A model generated the notes under the pieces. The model was given only the letters and a program-made list of their open reading frames with translations, was not told where the DNA came from and made no database searches. From Zoopage sp. CT-All (taxonomy: Eukaryota > Zoopagomycota > Zoopagomycetes > Zoopagales > Zoopagaceae), in the NCBI GenBank assembly GCA_004114245.1, contig QZWS01000069.1:1-30617 (forward strand): a stretch of DNA of 30,617 nucleotides. Reading direction: 5' to 3'. Both the position numbers and the translations under genes were made by a program. Of this stretch, positions 8,997 through 19,470 are shown piece by piece. Position 1 is the stretch's first letter; each line of letters begins with the position of its first letter.

Positions 8997-11235
8997 TTAT
9001 GGCCTCCCGGCATTTCCCAGTGCCGGGTCGCCCAGCAACATCGACACCGGCGGCATGTCGTTCACACCCACAAGGTTGCCAAAGAGCGGTGAATGCAGCG
9101 GGCTGACGACAGCGGACGGAAGCTCGGACACCGGCGCGCTCATTGGCGGGTAGTTGAAAGCACCGCCAGCGCCATTGAATGCGCCCAGTCCGCTCATTAG
9201 CCAGCTTGCGCTGCTTGCTCCAGGTCGCAGCTCGGGCGAGAATATTGACCGGGGTATTCTTCTCGCGGCTGTCGACGAGACAAGCGTCGCCTCTGCCGTC
9301 CCGCGCATAATGCCAACATGCGCCTGCTGCAGACTGGGCAGCGATTTTCGTCGTCTCGTACTTTTGCGAAATGCTCCAATCGGAATACGATCCCAGCGTT
9401 TCAGCATGCTCGACACTGTAAGGGTGCCAGTTGTCAGTCGCGTTCTCTGAATCATCGCTGGGGTTCCGGGCAGTGATCGTCGGTAGGAGAAGTTGTCGCC
9501 CAAGTCCGCAGTTCGGCCAAGAGCCGAGTCGCTCTCTGCTGCGCTCTTGCGACCGTCATCGTCGCTATCCTCTTCATCCATCATCATAAGGTCTTCGATT
9601 CTCAACGGCGCAGCATTCTCGCTCGTGGATCGAACCGACGCCATCATGATGCAGCTAGGTGTTGCCGGTGTACTTGGCGTACGTGCAGCGTTGCCTGTCT
9701 CCACACTCATAGCATCGCGCTTGGCTTCGGGAGTGCTTGGACGAGCGGTGTCAGGCACGCTGGTGGGTGTTCTGCTGCTGTTTTTATCATTCTCGTGCTG
9801 AATCATGGATGCCCCACTGCCGACCGCACCAATCGCTGTGAGAGGTTTGTAAAACGAGCTGTTGGGAAGAGTAGAAAGGCCAGCAAAGCCACCAGCGCCA
9901 AAACTTGCTCCAGTGATTGCCATCAGCGCAGGCATCACCAGCGGGGAAGTCAATCGAGCCAGCGAAGGAGTCGGCTTTGAAGGTGCGGGTTCAGGCGCCG
10001 GTTTGCTAGCGGGAGTAGGAGAAGCAACAGCACCCTGGACAGAAGCGTGCTTAGCAGTAGCCTCGGAGGCGGCGCGGCTGCGGGTCTTTTTCTGGCCGAG
10101 ATCACGACGAGTGATAACGGGGGACGCTGCCCGAACAAGCACCAAGCCTGTTATCATCAACTGATTTTTCTCATCGTTGGTCATGCTCTCGTCGTTTGCT
10201 TGTGCGGTGCTGGCGCCCACGGGTGATCGTCGACGACGCTCGAGAAGCTTGTCGAAATACTCCTCCGCCTCGTCATCCTCCACTTCTCCCGAGTCATCTG
10301 TGGACCATCCCTGGCCTAGATAGTACACCACGTCACTCGCTACACGCTTGTTTTCTCTGCCGGCGCCTGCATTGTCGCCTTCAGAGTCGGATACTCGCCA
10401 CATGCGGTGCACAACGCTGTCGTCTTCGCTGCTGTCGATGAGGTTTGCGCCCGCACGATTTTTTGCGTCCGGCATTTCCTCGTCCTCCTCTTCATCAATT
10501 TCCTGAAGCGACTCGCTTCCGGCCACTGCTTCTCGCAGATATGCTTCCTCGGTCGACAGTCCGAAATATCCGCCTTCGTCGGGCGAATCAAGAACGGATT
10601 CGTCCGAGTCCAGGTCCATCAGCCCGCCATAGTCCTCGTCCTCGCCGTCCGCATCGCCGTTCTGAGAAGCGGATAGCAGCGAGCCGTCAGTGCGCACCTT
10701 GGGCTGTCGCGACGCTGCCGCCTGCTGGCCAGTCGACGTGGACGACGCAACGGGGCAGGTGCACTCGAACTCGCAGACGGGACAAATATCGCCGCCGGCA
10801 TCATCGACGTCATGGCACCGATTCCGAGATGCGGAAGCCTCCGGCACGGTGGCGAGCAGCGGGGGTGCGGCCAGAAGCCCGAATGCGGCCTCGCTCCGCT
10901 TTGACGAGGCCACGCCCGGCTTCCTCCTGGCCTTTTGCAGCGGGCCCGATCCGCCGGCAGCCGCCGTCTTGCTCTGACGCGTTGATTGCTCGTATCTGTC
11001 GACGCCGGGCTGCGGCCGCGGGACGCTGGCGCTGGCCAATGCGCAGGAATGGCATCTGTACGCCTCGGGCGCCTCCTCGCCGCGCCTCAACCCAATGCAC
11101 CGGCCGTGAAACCACTCTAGCCATAGATAGGGAGATGCAGAGCACATTGAAGTAGATACCGGAGCAAGAAGCACAAAAGACGACGACCTGACGGCCATCG
11201 TGGCCGCGGCCACACTTGCAACAGCCAAACAGCAT
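8997..11235 (-). CDS. PHD-finger protein with acidic and serine-rich regions, uncharacterised
   Basis: Exons 11235-11160 and 11116-8997, joined across a 43 bp GTATCT...CTAG intron, give 731 residues. The splice joins two halves of one PHD finger: Cys6, Cys8, Cys21, Cys24, His29, Cys32, Cys47 and Cys50 (CKCGRGHDGR, then EWFHGRCIGL and YRCHSC). That is a complete C4HC3 set, so this should be a histone-tail reader. A second cysteine knot, CPVCEFECTC (137-146), may bind another zinc. Acidic stretches (for example EEEDEE), serine/threonine-proline clusters and a basic RKSTRRRKS segment near the C terminus follow, largely disordered in appearance. An in-frame ATG at 11361 would add 42 residues. It lies against a TATATACTATA stretch that looks more like promoter, so 11235 is preferred. 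The complex it belongs to is unknown. Confidence 0.78.
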
Positions 11236-11694
11236 CGGCAAAGCAACGGTAGACACAAAGCGGCAGCATTTGAGCGTGTCAGCCACCCAGCCACCGCCGA
11301 CTCGGAGGCCTCGCCTAAGCAGCTGGCTAGAGACAGCAAATAGCACTGCATCGACCAGCATATAGTATATAGGGATGCAGCCCACGCGACAGTGCAGTCA
11401 TCGACAGCAGCTGGGAGGCCATTGCAATCAAGTGATGTGGCAGCATATTGCCAGAGTGCATGCTATTAGAATAAACAATGCATAAAGTGTACATGCAGGG
11501 CACATGCAGCAGCCACCGACTATGCACCAGGCAAGATCACTAAGCAGCAATCCATCGCAATCGCTGACGCCATTGACGGATATTCGATCCGGCTGCCGAA
11601 ATGCCGGGAAAGCGGCATATTGGCTGCAAACATCGTTCAGCACGGTCAATGCGATTTTCCGTTTCATATAGCAGTTCAGTGTTGGCCCCGCCCT
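11236..11694. promoter_or_regulatory. Shared divergent promoter of the PHD gene and a Zn2Cys6 gene
   Basis: The two genes start back to back, about 460 bp apart. Toward the PHD gene, TATATACTATA lies about 125 bp before its preferred ATG. Toward the regulator, CATATAG at about 11665 lies 30 bp before the ATG at 11695. No other feature was found. Open frames crossing this interval start at non-ATG codons or are short. Confidence 0.45.
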
Positions 11695-14413
11695 ATGGTG
11701 CGACCCACAACGCAATTTTGCTACACTTGTGCACCGCCCAGCCCCATGAAGCGTTCGAGCATGCGCCCGGCCGCGGCGCCTATGCCTTACACCCACCACT
11801 ACAAGTACCAAAACGAGCTGCAGTATGGGTTTAATGGCGCGCAGGGCAGCGGGGCTGCGAGTGTGGGCGATGGCAGCGGGTGGCTGCAGCCGACGGTGGC
11901 GGCTCCGCACATTGCATCTGCGCCCGGCTACGTCGTCTCTGCCGCCGACCTGTATTTCAACGGAGCGGAGCAGCAGGCAATGTATATGCCCTCAGAGCTC
12001 GCTAGGCTGATGGTGGCGCCGGCAGCCGACGGCCAGCCTCCCCAGCTGAACGCTGTTGGCCAGCCCTGGATCAATGCCCAGCAGCCTGCCGTGCCGCCGC
12101 CCACACAGACAGACATCTCCGCTTCCAGCGCAATGCCTTCCACCAAGCATGTTCCCGGGTCGGTGTATATCGGCGCGGATGGCAGAGAAAAGCGGCGTCG
12201 GCAGCCAATCGCCTGCAACCGGTGTCGGTTCCGTAAAGTCCGCTGCGACGGCGTTCGTCCGTCGTGCGGTCCCTGTGCGCGCCACCAGGTCTCCAGCGAG
12301 TGTACATTCCCGGAGAAGGGCAGGAGGAGAGGCTCCGGGCGACGAGGATCGTCAGATCAGACATCTGCTGCAGCGCCCAACACGGATCCCACGCCCGAAA
12401 CAGATCCCGTCTCCAACAGGGACATGTTCATGATGTATCACCATCCCAACGCACGCGTGGAAGATGCTGTCGCGCAGGCCGATTCAGAAGCATCCGTCAT
12501 TGCCGCCAACGTCGCAGGCGGCCATTTTCAAAACGTATTTACCCAGCCGACTCCTCGTGCTCTCTTCGCACAAGCTCGCGTGCCCGCTGCCATCTCCAAA
12601 GAGACACGCGTGCCGTACGTGACCACCATCACAGAATTCATACCCAGCATCCCGCTTGCCTCCCCCTGCATCGCCATTCCACCCTTCAGCGAGGAAAGGT
12701 CCCCGTCAAGCGTCTCCGCTCCCGGCATTTCCCCGGGAGTTTCGGCCTCGCCTGTTGCATTTTCCGTTTCGACCGACCTCTCGGAACGTCTCATCTCCGT
12801 CTACCTGGAAGTCTTCAACCCCTACTTTCGCTTCATCCACCCCGAGCGTCTCCTGCGCCATGTCCGAGCCGGCACCATCGACCAGCCGCTCCTCCACTCC
12901 ATCTTTGCCCTTTCCATGCTGCGCATTGATCACCTTTCAGGATCGCGCGAAGACCGCGCCGGCAATCAGCATATCTCCATTGAATTTGCCCAGCTGGCCC
13001 GGCGCGCAGTGTATGACGCCGGAGGATTTGGCAGGCTTTCGTCATCGCAGGGCTCCGACTCGGCCCAGCCGAACGCCTCAATGGCAACTGTACAGTGCCT
13101 TCTGAATCTCGTCATCTGGTCTTGGGTGACTTGTCGGTGGTCAGAAGCTTATTTGGACCTCGGCATGGCTATTCGGTAAGTAGCATCGCGATGCAACTGA
13201 AATGGCATATTGACGGTGAGCTAGGATCGCTTATGAGTTACGACTTCAACTACTCGACGAACCTGAAGGGCCGTTCCACGCGCAACCATCGCTGCCAGGC
13301 GCCGAGACGCCCTTTTCCCACAGCTTTGAGCTATTTGGGCATAATACGATCATGGGCATCAATATGGCCGAAACGCAAATGACGACCATCGCCAATTGTA
13401 GCCCCGCTACAATGGAAATGCGCAGACGATGCTGGTGGGCGTGTTTCCAGCTCGATCGCTTGCTATGTCTCAGCAGCGTTGTCTTGTCGCCTGTGCGCTA
13501 TCTTGGCGACCTACATGAACCGCAAACCCGTCTTAAACCTCGTGCAATCGCCATCGACGAGGATACCATGAAGGTTAATTTTCCTGTCCACGATTTCATC
13601 TGGATGGCCGGCGAAGCGGACAGCACCCACATGCTTAGTTCGAGCGGCAGCGATGTCCTCTTTCAGGCATGGGATGCAACATCCAAGCAAATGTTGGATA
13701 TCGAAGGCCCTCTCAACGTCTCTTGGCGCGGGCAGCTCACCGAGCTCCTCTCCATCACCGGAGGCTTTGTGCGGGTTTTCTCTCGTGCCATGTCCATAGC
13801 TCGCTCATACCGAAGCAGCAATGCGTCCCTGAGTAAGCGCACAATGCCAGGGTCGCTGAGCGAGTTTGGTGCGAATGCAAGCATGGATCACGTCAGTGCC
13901 GAGATGGCCACTATCTGCCAAGCGCTCGTACGATGGCGCGAAGTAGCACCAACGAGCATAAATCTAGACATGTTCCCAGCCGGAGAGCTGCCGCGTGGTC
14001 ACCAGGGCGCCGACGTTGTGCTGCCTGACGAGGCCAAGTCGTCGGTGGTTGTCCGTGCACTCTACTGGGCACTGTGGATATGTATTGAGTGTGCTTACCA
14101 GCAGTTTGACTTGTCTGAGCAATCGAACGCCACGACGCCTCGACCTGGCGCGCACGATCTCCAATGCGCGGCCAAGACGATTGCAGCCGCCGTGAAGCCC
14201 GAAGACCTTGCGTGCCACCCTTGGCTCTGCTTCTGTCTATACGCTGGCGCCACGTGTGAGCTGTATATGCAGCCGAGCAGCGCGTTCCAGGAAACCTCGT
14301 CCATGGAGAATGCTTCGTGCTTTGACAAGTTGCAATTCTTGGTGACGGAAGGATGCCTAGTGGCATGTAAATATGGACAGCTACTGCGTGACCATGGGAA
14401 CAAATGCGCTTGA
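11695..14413 (+). CDS. Zn(II)2Cys6 transcription factor with fungal-specific middle domain
   Basis: Two exons, 11695-13175 and 13225-14413, joined across a 49 bp GTAAGT...CTAG intron, give 889 residues. The join restores the typical GMAIRIAYELRLQ stretch of the fungal_trans domain. A canonical zinc cluster uses cysteines 174, 177, 184, 191, 194 and 203 (CNRCRFRKVRC, C-x6-C, C-x2-C, C-x8-C), preceded by a basic KRRRQ patch and followed by KGRRRGSGRRG. The middle domain runs from about residue 365 (YLEVFNPYFRFIHPERLL) through RRRCWWACFQLDRL. Around 170 residues of Gln/Pro/Ala-rich sequence precede the cluster. The first in-frame ATG is taken as start; the ATG at 11746 is an alternative 17 codons shorter. 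It is a nuclear DNA-binding regulator with unknown targets. The next gene on the same strand is a related regulator with an altered zinc cluster. Confidence 0.92.
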
Positions 14414-14948
14414 CCAGTGTTGTTCTACGCTTGGCCATGCCTTGTATTTGATAGCTATTTCTTGTAGTACAGTATGGTTTTTTACTGATGGGCGTGTACC
14501 TGGGCGAAGTGCATACTATTTTTGTTTGACAACTTGGGCTGCAATAGACCGATGCAGGTATTGGCCCTATCAATGATAGAAGGTGTGTAAGTAGATAGGG
14601 TAGGTGCTTTACGTAAACTGCGCTACTTCATACCTTGAAGATTATGCATACACGAGAGACACTCTATTGTACTGGGGAAGGAGTGAGGTTGTGCAATTGC
14701 TAGCCGAGCGAGACCACAGACTGCATGAGGGAAATGCAGCCACATAGGACACGCCCCAATTGAGCCCTGCCTTGAAGCAACAGTCACATGATCAGAGACT
14801 GGCAATGGTGTATTGCAGACAAAATTGTATTGGTCTAAAATTGGTAAATTATATACGCAGGCAGCGGCGAAATCGATTAGTCAGGCCCTATCTGCCACCG
14901 CCCCTTCCCCACCCTCTCTCGCCGCATCCCTTCGCACAGCAACGCTCC
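14414..14948. promoter_or_regulatory. Spacer between the two tandem regulators
   Basis: The spacer holds the 3' end of the first regulator and the promoter of the second. TTATATAC at 14849-14856 sits about 95 bp before the ATG at 14949 and is a plausible TATA element. This also argues against using the open frame that extends upstream to 14760, which begins with a non-ATG codon. I recognise no RNA gene or further coding sequence. Confidence 0.45.
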
Positions 14949-17402
14949 ATGGACAGCAGCGACATTGGTCGTTTATACGACGAACTCCTCTACGCGCACG
15001 TTTACAGCCCGCATGCGACGGGTGGCATGGGCCGGTCTGGCGCAAGTGACAGCAATGGGGCGGCAAACGTTTCCACGACATCGATCAACCCCGCGCTGCT
15101 CGACCTACACATCTCGTCGATCGCACCGCCACCAGCTTCAAAGACAACTTCTCCGTCATCGAGCAGGCGGCGATTGCCGGCTACCAGCATGCGGGAAACC
15201 GCTGCGACAACCCGCCCCTCCTCTGCGGTCGGCCGTAGCCGCATTCCGGCTCTTTGTTTGGCATGCTCCGTGCACGGGAGCCCGTGCGATGTCATATTAG
15301 CGGATAGTTCGCCGTATGCTGCCATACAGACGTGCTCGCGATGCGCGGATTCCGGAATCGTGTGCCAATCTGTGTCGGTTATCGCGAGCCAGGCGGCTAG
15401 CTCGGCGGCTGACTCGACGGCCATCATTATCACGCCCCCGGCCAGCAACAACCCATCAGGTTTCTTGTCGATGAACTCGTTTCAAAGATACCAGGGGCCA
15501 TCTCCCGCGAAGGATGCAGCTCCGACTTCCAATGGAAGGCCCCCTCAGTCCATTCGGCACGCACTCTCGTCCCCAAACATCTCCTCCGCTTCGCGCTTCC
15601 CGCCTGGCAGTGTTGTCATGATGCGCCCCAGATCTACGTCCGAGGTCCCCCTGGTTGACCTGGCCCCTGCCTTCAACGCCTCTTCTGCCTATACTCATTT
15701 TGCATCTCAGTCTCCCTTTGCCTCATCCAGCTTTCCAATGTCTATGAACTCCCCCCATTCAAGCAGTGTTCCTCGCTCACCGTCCATGTCACTAGCGCCT
15801 TCCGTTGACTTATCCACCGCCATAGTTACCGCCTACTTCACCCAAGCGTTGACGCGAGGAAATATCATATTCTGCATCAACCCTGCAGTCTATTTGCGCC
15901 GTATCGCAAGAGGTGTCGTCCATCCGATGCTTCAGTACGCCGTGTTGGCCGAAGCTATCTGGCACACAGGAACGTCTTTTTTTGCCAATACGGCAGCCGT
16001 TTCGCGCGTCTGGGAGCGACAGGCGCGGGCTCACGATGACATATCGGACGATCTCGAGGTGATACTTGCTTTGACAATGCTTATGGGTGCTTGCTGCGCG
16101 CTACGCAACTTGCGTCAGGTTTACATTGACTCTGGTCGAATCATCCGCCTATTGCAGGTTCTTGGCATAGACGATCTCGACGTCCCGGGCTATCCTATGC
16201 CTCGAATTCCAATAGCCAACCCTGTCGACTACACCGAAGTCACCCTTCGAGAGATGCTTCGGCGATTGTGGTGGTCAGCTGTCATGGTTGACAGATGGGG
16301 CGCAATGGGAAGCCCCTATCCGCTGGCCTGCCATGATTCCGACGGGGTTGTTCGCTTGCCTAGCAACGATATCGCTTACGCTTCCGAGGTCGTGTGCGAC
16401 CGGCTCTCGCCATTCCTCGACGTCAATTACGACATCCAATTCGCAACTACTCGCGACGCATCTGCCCCTGTGTCGTCAAGGAAGGACACTTGGAGCGCCG
16501 AGGTAATGCGGATGACTATGTACATCGGACGCATGCCAGGACTCATCGGCAGCCCATTCCCCAGCACAGGCATATCGCTGACTTTGGATGCGCGCGAAAA
16601 GCTACTCAATCTCGAGCAGACATTGGCGGTTTGGCAAAAGGGCCTAAACGAGCATATGCGAATCAATTTTCATTTCCCGGATGGCAGTACCACTCCCTTG
16701 ATTACCGGATCCGGCGTGATTGATCCGGGGGTGATCCTTTTGCATGTGTGCCATCTTGCTGGGCGTATTCTTGCCCTCCGGGCCGTGGCCATGTCGCTCG
16801 ACACGGATAAATCAACGATGACATGTGGCCCCGCCAAGGATTCATTGAGCGACGTTATCGGCCAAATCCGTCGGAACATTCGGTTGCTAACACAAGAGCT
16901 GCGGCTGGTCGCCCTTTATACTGAAAACATATGGACGGAGCATGTCAATGCGATGATGGCATATGGGCTGTTTGGGGCTGCCCTCGCTGATTTAGAGCAT
17001 TTTGAAGCAACGTTTTCCCAACAAATGTCGTCTTTCACGGCTGCCAGTGACGGTACAATATCGTCGGTCGAGGTTGAGAGCCTAATAAGACTCATTTACA
17101 AATGCGAGGCGCGCTGGGCGCACACGGCGTTATTTCGACAGCCACTGGAAGAAATGTATTTAGCTGCTCGGCGTCGAATATCGGAGCGATTGAGAGCGTC
17201 GAGCACTTCCGCAGCGCGTCTGAACGGAGCAGCTCAGCTGCTTGAAGTTGGTTCGGTCAACAGCAGCTCGGCCACGCTTTTCACCGATATAGACATGGAT
17301 AGCGAACCCTCGACGACGTTCATTCACAGGTCCAGTAAAGAGGGCAGCTCGGGCTCGACCAGCGACGGCAACTTTGTCCTTCAGATGGCGCAATTGCCCT
17401 AA
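14949..17402 (+). CDS. Fungal-specific transcription regulator with a non-basic Zn2Cys6-like cluster
   Basis: An intronless frame of 817 residues runs from the ATG at 14949. Six cysteines at 103, 106, 113, 129, 132 and 139 keep Zn2Cys6 spacing (C-x2-C-x6-C-x15-C-x2-C-x6-C). The first half, however, reads CLACSVHGSPC and lacks every arginine and lysine that contacts DNA in normal clusters. The regulator-type middle domain is intact: INPAVYLRRIARG (about 310-325), IDSGRIIRLLQVLG, and REMLRRLWWSAVMVDRWG as the RRxWW motif. A long Ser/Pro-rich region separates cluster and middle domain. It probably acts as a nuclear regulator, but direct sequence-specific DNA binding through this cluster is doubtful. 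It could work as a heterodimer partner or cofactor (inference). It lies 535 bp downstream of a regulator with a normal cluster and converges on ECM4. Confidence 0.86.
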   Translation: MDSSDIGRLYDELLYAHVYSPHATGGMGRSGASDSNGAANVSTTSINPALLDLHISSIAPPPASKTTSPSSSRRRLPATSMRETAATTRPSSAVGRSRIPALCLACSVHGSPCDVILADSSPYAAIQTCSRCADSGIVCQSVSVIASQAASSAADSTAIIITPPASNNPSGFLSMNSFQRYQGPSPAKDAAPTSNGRPPQSIRHALSSPNISSASRFPPGSVVMMRPRSTSEVPLVDLAPAFNASSAYTHFASQSPFASSSFPMSMNSPHSSSVPRSPSMSLAPSVDLSTAIVTAYFTQALTRGNIIFCINPAVYLRRIARGVVHPMLQYAVLAEAIWHTGTSFFANTAAVSRVWERQARAHDDISDDLEVILALTMLMGACCALRNLRQVYIDSGRIIRLLQVLGIDDLDVPGYPMPRIPIANPVDYTEVTLREMLRRLWWSAVMVDRWGAMGSPYPLACHDSDGVVRLPSNDIAYASEVVCDRLSPFLDVNYDIQFATTRDASAPVSSRKDTWSAEVMRMTMYIGRMPGLIGSPFPSTGISLTLDAREKLLNLEQTLAVWQKGLNEHMRINFHFPDGSTTPLITGSGVIDPGVILLHVCHLAGRILALRAVAMSLDTDKSTMTCGPAKDSLSDVIGQIRRNIRLLTQELRLVALYTENIWTEHVNAMMAYGLFGAALADLEHFEATFSQQMSSFTAASDGTISSVEVESLIRLIYKCEARWAHTALFRQPLEEMYLAARRRISERLRASSTSAARLNGAAQLLEVGSVNSSSATLFTDIDMDSEPSTTFIHRSSKEGSSGSTSDGNFVLQMAQLP

Positions 17403-17513
17403 AACAACAGAGTGTTTGAACCTTGTAAATTTGATGTATAAATCGTTTTCAACTATGCGAAGATCGGTGACTGCAAGCAGAATATATTGAAAAAGAACAC
17501 TGCATGGCTCGCT

Positions 17514-18814
17514 CTAGGCCGAGCGGTTGTATGGAACAGTCAGATCTAGAGGCGAATAGCATCACTCATCGCCTGAAGCATGCAAGAATTACCTGGGCCG
17601 TTGCCAATGGGCACGATGCCAAACGGATTGATATTCTTATGCGAGACGTAGTAGTGGTGCTTAATATGGAACATGTTGACAGTGTCGGCGACTAGAGCGG
17701 GTGAATGATGCCAACGATCGCAATGCACAACACTCACCCTTGGGCGTCTGGTACACTTGACGGAGCCAGCGCAGGATGTTAGGATATCCGCTCGTGATAT
17801 TGCGCTGGTTGCACTTGAAATGGCCATGATACACAGGATCAAAGCGGACGATGGTGGTAAAGAGGCGAATATCGGCTTCGGTAAACACACCGCCGACAAG
17901 GTATTCGTTCTCGGCGAGAATGCGCTCGACACGGTCCAAGCCGGAGAAGACTCGGATGGCGGCAGTCTCATACGCCGCTTGCTTTGTGGCAAACCCGGCC
18001 TTGTACACGCCATTGTTGACTTGAAATGTGTCAGCAGAGCGGAGATACGCAGCGCGACATACTGTCGTCGTAAACCCAGGTATTGGTGGCGTCTATTTCC
18101 GCGCGCAGAGCCTCGGGATAGTACGTCACACCGCGAACGGCCTCGGGCAGCAAATGGTCAAACTCTTCGTTGAACATGCGGATGATTTCCATGCTCTCGT
18201 TGTTGACGATCGTCTTGAGCTTCTTGTCCCAGAGCACGGGCACGGTGAATCGATCTGTCCGAGCGAATCGTTAGAATGGGGATTCGCGGACAAGCGATGT
18301 TTACCGGAGTATGTGGGCTCGGCGAGGTGGTAAATGTCCCGGAGGCGGGGCAGTCCGTTGACAGTGTCGAGCGTGGCACCAGGGCATTCCTCGGGCGGAG
18401 CAAACCGCCAGCCCATCTCGTCCATATGGTACTATCCACAGCATGGGAATGGGTGATTGCAACCGTGGGAATGCCGCCTACGTGAACATACGAGATAGAA
18501 ATCAGCGGCTCAAGATTCTTCAGCGCACGGACAATGAGCGTGCGATGCGCCCATGGACAGGCCCACGACACGTAGAGATGATACCGATCCCTGCGTCAAT
18601 CATCGCATTATGTTTTCTGGGAATGCTTGGGAGGGTGGACGCACGCTTCAGCGGGAAACTGCGCCTCGGGGCTGCGCGAGATGTGGTTCCGGAAGGAGGA
18701 GACCTGGCGGTGATACGACCCATCGGTAGTCGCACCCCACTGGTAGATTGGCGCCAAGGACGCGGCGGCGGCGGTGGTGGTGTTGGCAGCAGAGAGCATG
18801 ACGCGACGGAGCAT
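17514..18814 (-). CDS. ECM4: Glutathionyl-hydroquinone reductase (Xi-class glutathione transferase, Ecm4/Gto type)
   Basis: Seven exons give 336 residues. Introns are 18644-18591, 18481-18432, 18304-18255, 18062-18020, 17737-17692 and 17592-17546 (43-54 bp). Family motifs appear in order: [13 protein letters not shown] (31-43), [12 protein letters not shown] with catalytic Cys68, [60 protein letters not shown] in two adjacent stretches, and [17 protein letters not shown] near the end. The enzyme reduces glutathionyl-hydroquinones to hydroquinones with glutathione, recycling quinone adducts. It is normally soluble. The N terminus ([13 protein letters not shown]) could be a weak mitochondrial signal. 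The last intron is supported because the spliced tail [12 protein letters not shown] resembles the D-L-x-x-P-x-x-R tail known from bacterial YqjG. If retained, the frame ends at 17546 with a different tail. Confidence 0.93.
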
Positions 18815-19467
18815 GCGTTGAGCGGGTGATGTGGCGTGCCGACGGCGGTTTAAATGCCGCTAGGCTGATTTGTCATCACATTGCACCTGGCCGGCATTTG
18901 TCATAGCTGCAGCCGGGCACTCGCGCACGTTAAGGAAGGCCCTGTTGCTTGTGCCCATCACCTCGGACAGCATTGCTGGCAGCAGTTGGAGGCACTTGGC
19001 GAGTATTAGAAGAGATGCAATAAGAGTGCATGCTGCCAGGCTAGCTGCCCATGTGATCTATGTGGCCAATGGAGTCTCTTATATGGTAGCATTCCAGGGT
19101 ATAGCTGTTATGTTGCAGTAGTATTGCTCTCTCCTTGTCCTCCTTGCTGTCATGGCCACGTGGTCAACTCGACTCCCATCTGATGCATCCCGCCGCCACC
19201 GCGCCTTTCCCTAGCCGCCTCTTCGCCGCACCATCCCTGGCATTGATTGCGGTCCTCTGGCTCATGATGTCTCTCGCCGTGGCAGTGCCGTATCACTCGG
19301 CGCTGCACCGCCACTCTGCTTCCGGCCATATCTTTTGAGCTGTGTTGGGTGTATCTAGTCGGCAGCTCTGTCTTCCTAAATGGTATACTAGGTGCTTTGG
19401 TACATAATTTCGCATGAAAGCGCTATTGAATCGACACACGTACCACTACCGACACACGTACCACTAC
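18815..19467. promoter_or_regulatory. ECM4 promoter region and TRS130 3' flank
   Basis: ECM4 reads leftward from 18814, so its promoter lies here. A CACGTG E-box occurs at 19157-19162, about 340 bp upstream of its ATG. The right end is the 3' flank of TRS130 and contains an 18 bp tandem repeat, listed separately. A 51-codon open frame on the plus strand is also listed separately. No RNA gene was recognised. Confidence 0.4.
19183..19338 (+). CDS. Possible small single-pass membrane peptide (51 codons)
   Basis: The frame runs from the ATG at 19183 to the TGA at 19336-19338. The peptide has a hydrophobic stretch, APSLALIAVLWLMMSLAVAV, that is long enough to cross a membrane, followed by a His/Ser-rich tail (HSALHRHSASGH). 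No family is recognised. It sits between ECM4 and TRS130, both on the other strand. G/C-rich antisense composition could produce such a frame by chance, so confidence is low. Confidence 0.2.
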   Translation: MHPAATAPFPSRLFAAPSLALIAVLWLMMSLAVAVPYHSALHRHSASGHIF

Positions 19468-19470
19468 CTA
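19432..19470. repeat. 18 bp tandem repeat abutting the TRS130 stop codon
   Basis: Two perfect copies of an 18 bp unit, CGACACACGTACCACTAC, lie at 19432-19449 and 19450-19467. A partial third copy begins CTACACACGG and overlaps the TRS130 stop. The copy boundary differs from the unit by one base at the stop codon (TAG versus TCG on the coding strand). Confidence 0.9.

Noticed and set aside
10445-11155. 236-codon plus-strand frame opposite the PHD gene
   Set aside because: Arginine/proline-rich composition, and it runs antisense to the PHD finger, whose zinc ligands are complete on the minus strand.
11571-11610. TTCGATCC stretch resembling a tRNA T-loop (B box)
   Set aside because: The flanking bases do not pair as a T-stem and no A box, anticodon arm or acceptor stem was found.
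12264-12929. 221-codon alternative frame inside the Zn2Cys6 gene at 11695-14413
   Set aside because: It overlaps the zinc cluster and middle domain in another frame and is rich in Arg, His and Ser, typical of a frame shadow.
14760-14948. Upstream extension of the regulator at 14949 by 63 codons
   Set aside because: It begins at a non-ATG codon and contains a TATA-like element about 95 bp before 14949. The extra residues look like translated leader.
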